A stretch of DNA of 64,000 nt from Colimorpha sp045597845 (GTDB taxonomy: Bacteria; Bacteroidota; Bacteroidia; Bacteroidales; P3), in NCBI GenBank assembly GCA_045597845.1, contig JAZLKZ010000063.1, forward strand, positions 12,409-76,408. The letters run 5' to 3'. Shown here in pieces: positions 61,108-64,000 of this stretch; the first letter of the stretch is position 1; each line of letters starts with the position of its first letter. A program made the position numbers and the translations under genes. Below the pieces are notes generated by a model, which searched no databases, was not told the DNA's origin, and worked only from the letters and a program-made list of their open reading frames with translations.

Positions 61108-62238
61108 TTGAAGACCGAAGAGTTCAAACAATGGGTGCCTCGCCTCCAGCCTTCCATGCAACGCATGGCTGAACAGCTTTTGGATTCCAGACAGGAAGCC
61201 AAGGATGTTGTGCAAGACCTATTTGTTGAACTTTGGGAGAATAGAAAAAAACTTGACAAAGTGGACAATCTGCCGGGCTATTGTGTGCGAATGACTCAAT
61301 TTCAATGTATCGATTATCTTAAGGCTAATAGGTTGCACATCAAGAGCCTTGGTCCCGAAGAAAGAGAGATGCCGGAAAATCCGTCGGACTTTGAGGAAAA
61401 AGAGGATCTTTTTGCAGAGCTGCAGCGGCACATGAGTCATCTCTCAGAGGAAGAACAACAATTGCTTCGGCTTCGGTTTTGGGACAATCTAAGCGGCCGC
61501 GAGATAGCCAGCAATGTTGGCCTCAGTGAAGGGAATGTACGTGTACGCCTCAATCGAATCATTCAAAAACTAAAATCGGATTTCAAATCTACAACAAAGA
61601 ACAATATGAAACACTCACTAAAACTCTTCATCTTGACATTCTTTGTCATGGCCTCATTCGGCTTGCATGCGCAGCAACCTCGCGAGTTTTCGCCCTCAAA
61701 CACTCCAGATTCGGCAAAAAACACATTCAAGCTTGGTCTTTCTTTCGTGCCATATATGACACTCAATATACCACTACCGCTAATGCTACGTTGCGGAACT
61801 TTCCAGTACGAACGTCGTTTGGGCGATTTGTTTGGTTTAGGTATGTACGTCGGTTTTTGCAGTGGAGGGCTATTTGAATTCATCGACCATGCACCATTGA
61901 ATCGTAAATACGGTCTCAAGGCCTCCTTTCATTTTTTGCCCATCGTTACTCCCTATCATAAAGAGTGGGATCCCTATCTTTTTGCAAGTGGCGGAGTGGA
62001 TGTAAACGTTTGCTGCTCGGTTCTTTCATATTATGATGGTGGTATCTATAAACCAGTTGGTTATGATGATCTTGTTGCTCCAGAATGGGGTATTGGTTTT
62101 GGACTCAACTACTATTTCAACAATCACTGGGGCTTTTTTGGCGAATACAGCTTTGGCCGCACTCGTCCCCAAGGATACTTCAGTGATGATGATCTCCTTT
62201 ATCCTATTTTCTCCTTAGGTCTTAACTATAAATTCTAA
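61108..62238 (+). CDS. ECF sigma factor fused in frame to an outer-membrane-type protein
   Basis: 376 residues from TTG 61108 (no ATG in frame upstream). Residues 1-166 form a complete ECF sigma factor: region 2 at SRQEAKDVVQDLFVELWENR and region 4 at LSEEEQQLLRLRFWDNLSGR with EIASNVGLSEGNVRVRLNRI. At Met167 (ATG 61606) a signal peptide begins (MKHSLKLFILTFFVMASFGL, HAQQ), followed by a Gly- and aromatic-rich beta-barrel-like protein ending LGLNYKF. No stop separates the two. One base out of frame, TGA at 61607-61609 overlaps that ATG as ATGA, so a lost or mis-called base just upstream would restore two coupled genes. Internal initiation at 61606 is also likely. Confidence 0.7.
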   Translation: MKTEEFKQWVPRLQPSMQRMAEQLLDSRQEAKDVVQDLFVELWENRKKLDKVDNLPGYCVRMTQFQCIDYLKANRLHIKSLGPEEREMPENPSDFEEKEDLFAELQRHMSHLSEEEQQLLRLRFWDNLSGREIASNVGLSEGNVRVRLNRIIQKLKSDFKSTTKNNMKHSLKLFILTFFVMASFGLHAQQPREFSPSNTPDSAKNTFKLGLSFVPYMTLNIPLPLMLRCGTFQYERRLGDLFGLGMYVGFCSGGLFEFIDHAPLNRKYGLKASFHFLPIVTPYHKEWDPYLFASGGVDVNVCCSVLSYYDGGIYKPVGYDDLVAPEWGIGFGLNYYFNNHWGFFGEYSFGRTRPQGYFSDDDLLYPIFSLGLNYKF

Positions 62239-62243
62239 TTAGC

Positions 62244-62882
62244 ATGACTGATCAAGAACAATACGATCTTCAGGCTCAAGAGGAAATCCTCAGCCGCATT
62301 GACAATCTTCACCGCATCCAAGTGCGCCGAAGGAGGAACCTCATTGTCGGTAGCACTGCGACTTTGGCGCTTATTGCCATTGTTCTTTGGCCTAATCATA
62401 ATGGTCCCACCACCAATGCGCCACTGTTGGCAGAAGTGCAGTCCAATAGTGTCATTGTTCAGCCTAAATCTATGACAGTCCAGCATCCAGTTCCTCAATT
62501 GCCGATAAAGTCGGAGCGTTCCATCTCTGTAGAAGATCATCATTCGGAAGAAGTTGTTGAAGAACTTGTACCTATGCTGGAAATAGAGTCGGCCGACCTT
62601 TTGGCCGAAAGCCTGGAGCCGGAACAAAGTTACTTTACCGACGAATCGCTACCCATTATAGTCGAAAATGAAGAACAACAACCCCTTCTGGCAGACAAGA
62701 ATCAGAACCAGAATTGTTTGGACTATGCCGAAGCGAAGGAAAGTCCTCAACTTTCCGAACCAAGGCAATTTGTCGCCAAACGGCGTTCAAGGTTGCGCGA
62801 CCTTTTCAACCAACCGTCACCAGAACCTAACATGGACGGTACAAATCTACAAATTAACATCACTAATATTTTCCAATCATGA
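62244..62882 (+). CDS. Single-pass membrane protein, putative anti-sigma factor
   Basis: 212 residues. An N-terminal cytoplasmic part (MTDQEQYDLQAQEEILSRID, then RIQVRRRRN) precedes one membrane helix (LIVGSTATLALIAIVLW) and a polar, Glu- and Pro-rich extracytoplasmic part. The layout equals that of the membrane protein of the first sigma locus, though without a CHU_C domain, so an anti-sigma role is inferred. The gene begins 5 bases after the fusion ORF and overlaps the next gene by ATGA. Confidence 0.65.
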   Translation: MTDQEQYDLQAQEEILSRIDNLHRIQVRRRRNLIVGSTATLALIAIVLWPNHNGPTTNAPLLAEVQSNSVIVQPKSMTVQHPVPQLPIKSERSISVEDHHSEEVVEELVPMLEIESADLLAESLEPEQSYFTDESLPIIVENEEQQPLLADKNQNQNCLDYAEAKESPQLSEPRQFVAKRRSRLRDLFNQPSPEPNMDGTNLQINITNIFQS

Positions 62883-64000
62883 AGAAAGTCATCCTTGTCT
62901 TATTGTCGTTCGTCTTTATGTCGGCACTTTGGGCGCAAGCTCCCAAAATTTTTATGCTGAACAAAGACTACCAGAAAATCATCGTTAAAAAGGGTTGGAA
63001 GGTGGAGCTTGTGCAAACTATGTCGTATAGTGATTTGGAGTTATTGAGAATGAATGAACCTGAAAACGCACTTAAGGATAACCGTATAGAAGTCTATACT
63101 GACCATGACGTAAAGCCTTCGCAAATCTACTTTCTTGAAGAAGGTACGTTGAAATTGAAAGAAAACCGACATCTTCCTGAAGATACTCGCCTGGTTGTCT
63201 ATACAGCGCAGAGAATCAACCGTATTGAAATACGAGAACAGGCCGACCTAAAATGTGGAACATTTGAGGGCTACGAAACTCTTACCGTGGCGCAATGGAC
63301 CCGAAGCCGCTTTGAGATTGACACCATAGCTGCCGCAAACCTGATGTTCGGTTTCAAGGGCGATAGCAGCTATTTCCATTGTAATTACATGAAATGCTGT
63401 CAGGTGCTTTTCGACCAAAATAAAGGTAACCATTATGGCACTACTACTATATCCCACGATACCGTCTCCGATTCTAATCAATACCAAGTATTGCCTATCG
63501 AAAGGGCGGTCTCTCGTCTTGTGCCTCAGTGGGACTTTGCTCCAAGTGTCCGTTTCAACGAAGACTTCTCGCTTCATTTCGGTCTCAATGCACGCTTTCT
63601 TTTCAATGAAACTCGGAATGATGTCTATAATATAGATAATCAGCGATACTGGGAGAAGCGCCACAATATTGGTGTTTCCATTTATGGTAAATACCGACTC
63701 AGCACCCATTGGGATGTGCGAGGCGGACTGCAATACGATTGGTATCGTACCTTTGCACCAGTCCGTACCGGTGTTGACGAGAACAATATTCTCAAAAAGT
63801 ATTACTATTTCATTGATCAATACATAAGTGTTCCACTTTCAGTTACTTATTATCCATTGCGCCGCCGCGAAGCCCTCGGCATTAATTTTGGCATCACTCC
63901 CAGCGTGCTAATTCACTCCAACGAGGTGATTTGTTCTGGTAATGTTTCACTCGGCGTCAGTGACAACGCTAATGCCAACCGCTTCCGCATCGAAGTCCAC
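62879..64000 (+). CDS. Outer-membrane-type protein, runs off right edge
   Basis: The frame from ATG 62879 stays open for 374 codons to the last base. It begins with a signal peptide (MKKVILVLLSFVFMSALWAQ) and a region that looks like a soluble periplasmic part (VKKGWKVELVQTMSYSDLEL). Beta strands with aromatic ends follow (LHFGLNARFLFNETRNDVYN, VSIYGKYRLSTHWDVRGGLQ, SVPLSVTYYPL). A porin-like barrel with an N-terminal domain is likely. ATGA overlap with the putative anti-sigma gene marks one operon: sigma/barrel fusion, anti-sigma, barrel. Confidence 0.75.
   Translation, partial: MKKVILVLLSFVFMSALWAQAPKIFMLNKDYQKIIVKKGWKVELVQTMSYSDLELLRMNEPENALKDNRIEVYTDHDVKPSQIYFLEEGTLKLKENRHLPEDTRLVVYTAQRINRIEIREQADLKCGTFEGYETLTVAQWTRSRFEIDTIAAANLMFGFKGDSSYFHCNYMKCCQVLFDQNKGNHYGTTTISHDTVSDSNQYQVLPIERAVSRLVPQWDFAPSVRFNEDFSLHFGLNARFLFNETRNDVYNIDNQRYWEKRHNIGVSIYGKYRLSTHWDVRGGLQYDWYRTFAPVRTGVDENNILKKYYYFIDQYISVPLSVTYYPLRRREALGINFGITPSVLIHSNEVICSGNVSLGVSDNANANRFRIEVH

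Overview
The window looks like a chromosomal segment of a member of the Bacteroidota, most likely the order Bacteroidales. Promoters repeatedly show the phylum-specific -7 box TAnnTTTG (mostly TATCTTTG or TAACTTTG), several with TTG/TTTG 19-20 nt upstream. Many genes are Bacteroidota families: DUF4254, DUF4230, an IPExxxVDY-like protein, the COX24-like 29-residue protein between HU and RNase G, a PG0541-type RND companion, and a CHU_C-like C-terminal domain. The genus cannot be fixed from the sequence. Lysine 5,6-aminomutase with a CoA-transferase subunit, and an ADP-forming acyl-CoA synthetase at the left edge, point to an amino-acid-fermenting anaerobe.

Layout. 1-9 kb: housekeeping (acyl-CoA synthetase fragment, dipeptidase PepD, radical SAM protein, DUF4254 + GT9 glycosyltransferase + histidine kinase, MTA/SAH nucleosidase + LuxS, tRNA-Arg(CCG)). 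9.2-17.7 kb: a type II-C CRISPR-Cas locus. It contains one clear 47-nt repeat with an internal promoter, cas2 and cas1, a BRO-N/DinD-like gene nested between cas1 and cas9, a 1542-residue Cas9 with all nuclease residues, a divergent tracrRNA, a small membrane protein and a WYL regulator. 18-22 kb: CPBP protease, HU, the COX24-like small protein, RNase G and a GH25 lysozyme. 22-25.3 kb: kamD-kamE-atoA. 25.4-34 kb: a beta-barrel-like protein, a 1270-residue GH2 protein that has lost both catalytic glutamates, TcdA, a lipoprotein and trigger factor. 34-42.8 kb: small conserved proteins, a ZIP transporter, a GT2 fused to a degenerate sugar-transferase module, release factor 2 without the usual programmed frameshift, paired half-size chromate transporters, TerC and YajC. 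42.8-50 kb: TetR and an RND efflux operon behind a promoter bracketed by a perfect 12-bp inverted repeat. 50.8-57.5 kb: a long minus-strand series (DUF4230 pair, sodium:solute symporter, TrmO, PAP2, ComB, DUF799 and DUF4810 lipoproteins). 57.5-57.9 kb: RNase P RNA. 58-64 kb: two ECF sigma-factor loci separated by endonuclease IV and a lipoprotein. In the second locus the sigma factor is fused in frame to an outer-membrane-type protein.

How genes work together. Pfs and LuxS recycle S-adenosylhomocysteine in sequence. The tracrRNA anti-repeat pairs with the single repeat over about 24 nt, so the repeat, tracrRNA and Cas9 belong to one system; cas1 and cas2 overlap by ATGA and the BRO-like gene lies 2 nt upstream of cas1. 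KamDE and the CoA-transferase subunit belong to lysine fermentation, although the partner subunit AtoD is not here. The most unusual items are the BRO-like gene inside the cas operon, the near-empty CRISPR array, the GH2 pseudoenzyme, the sigma/outer-membrane fusion and the anti-sigma-like protein ending in a CHU_C-like domain.
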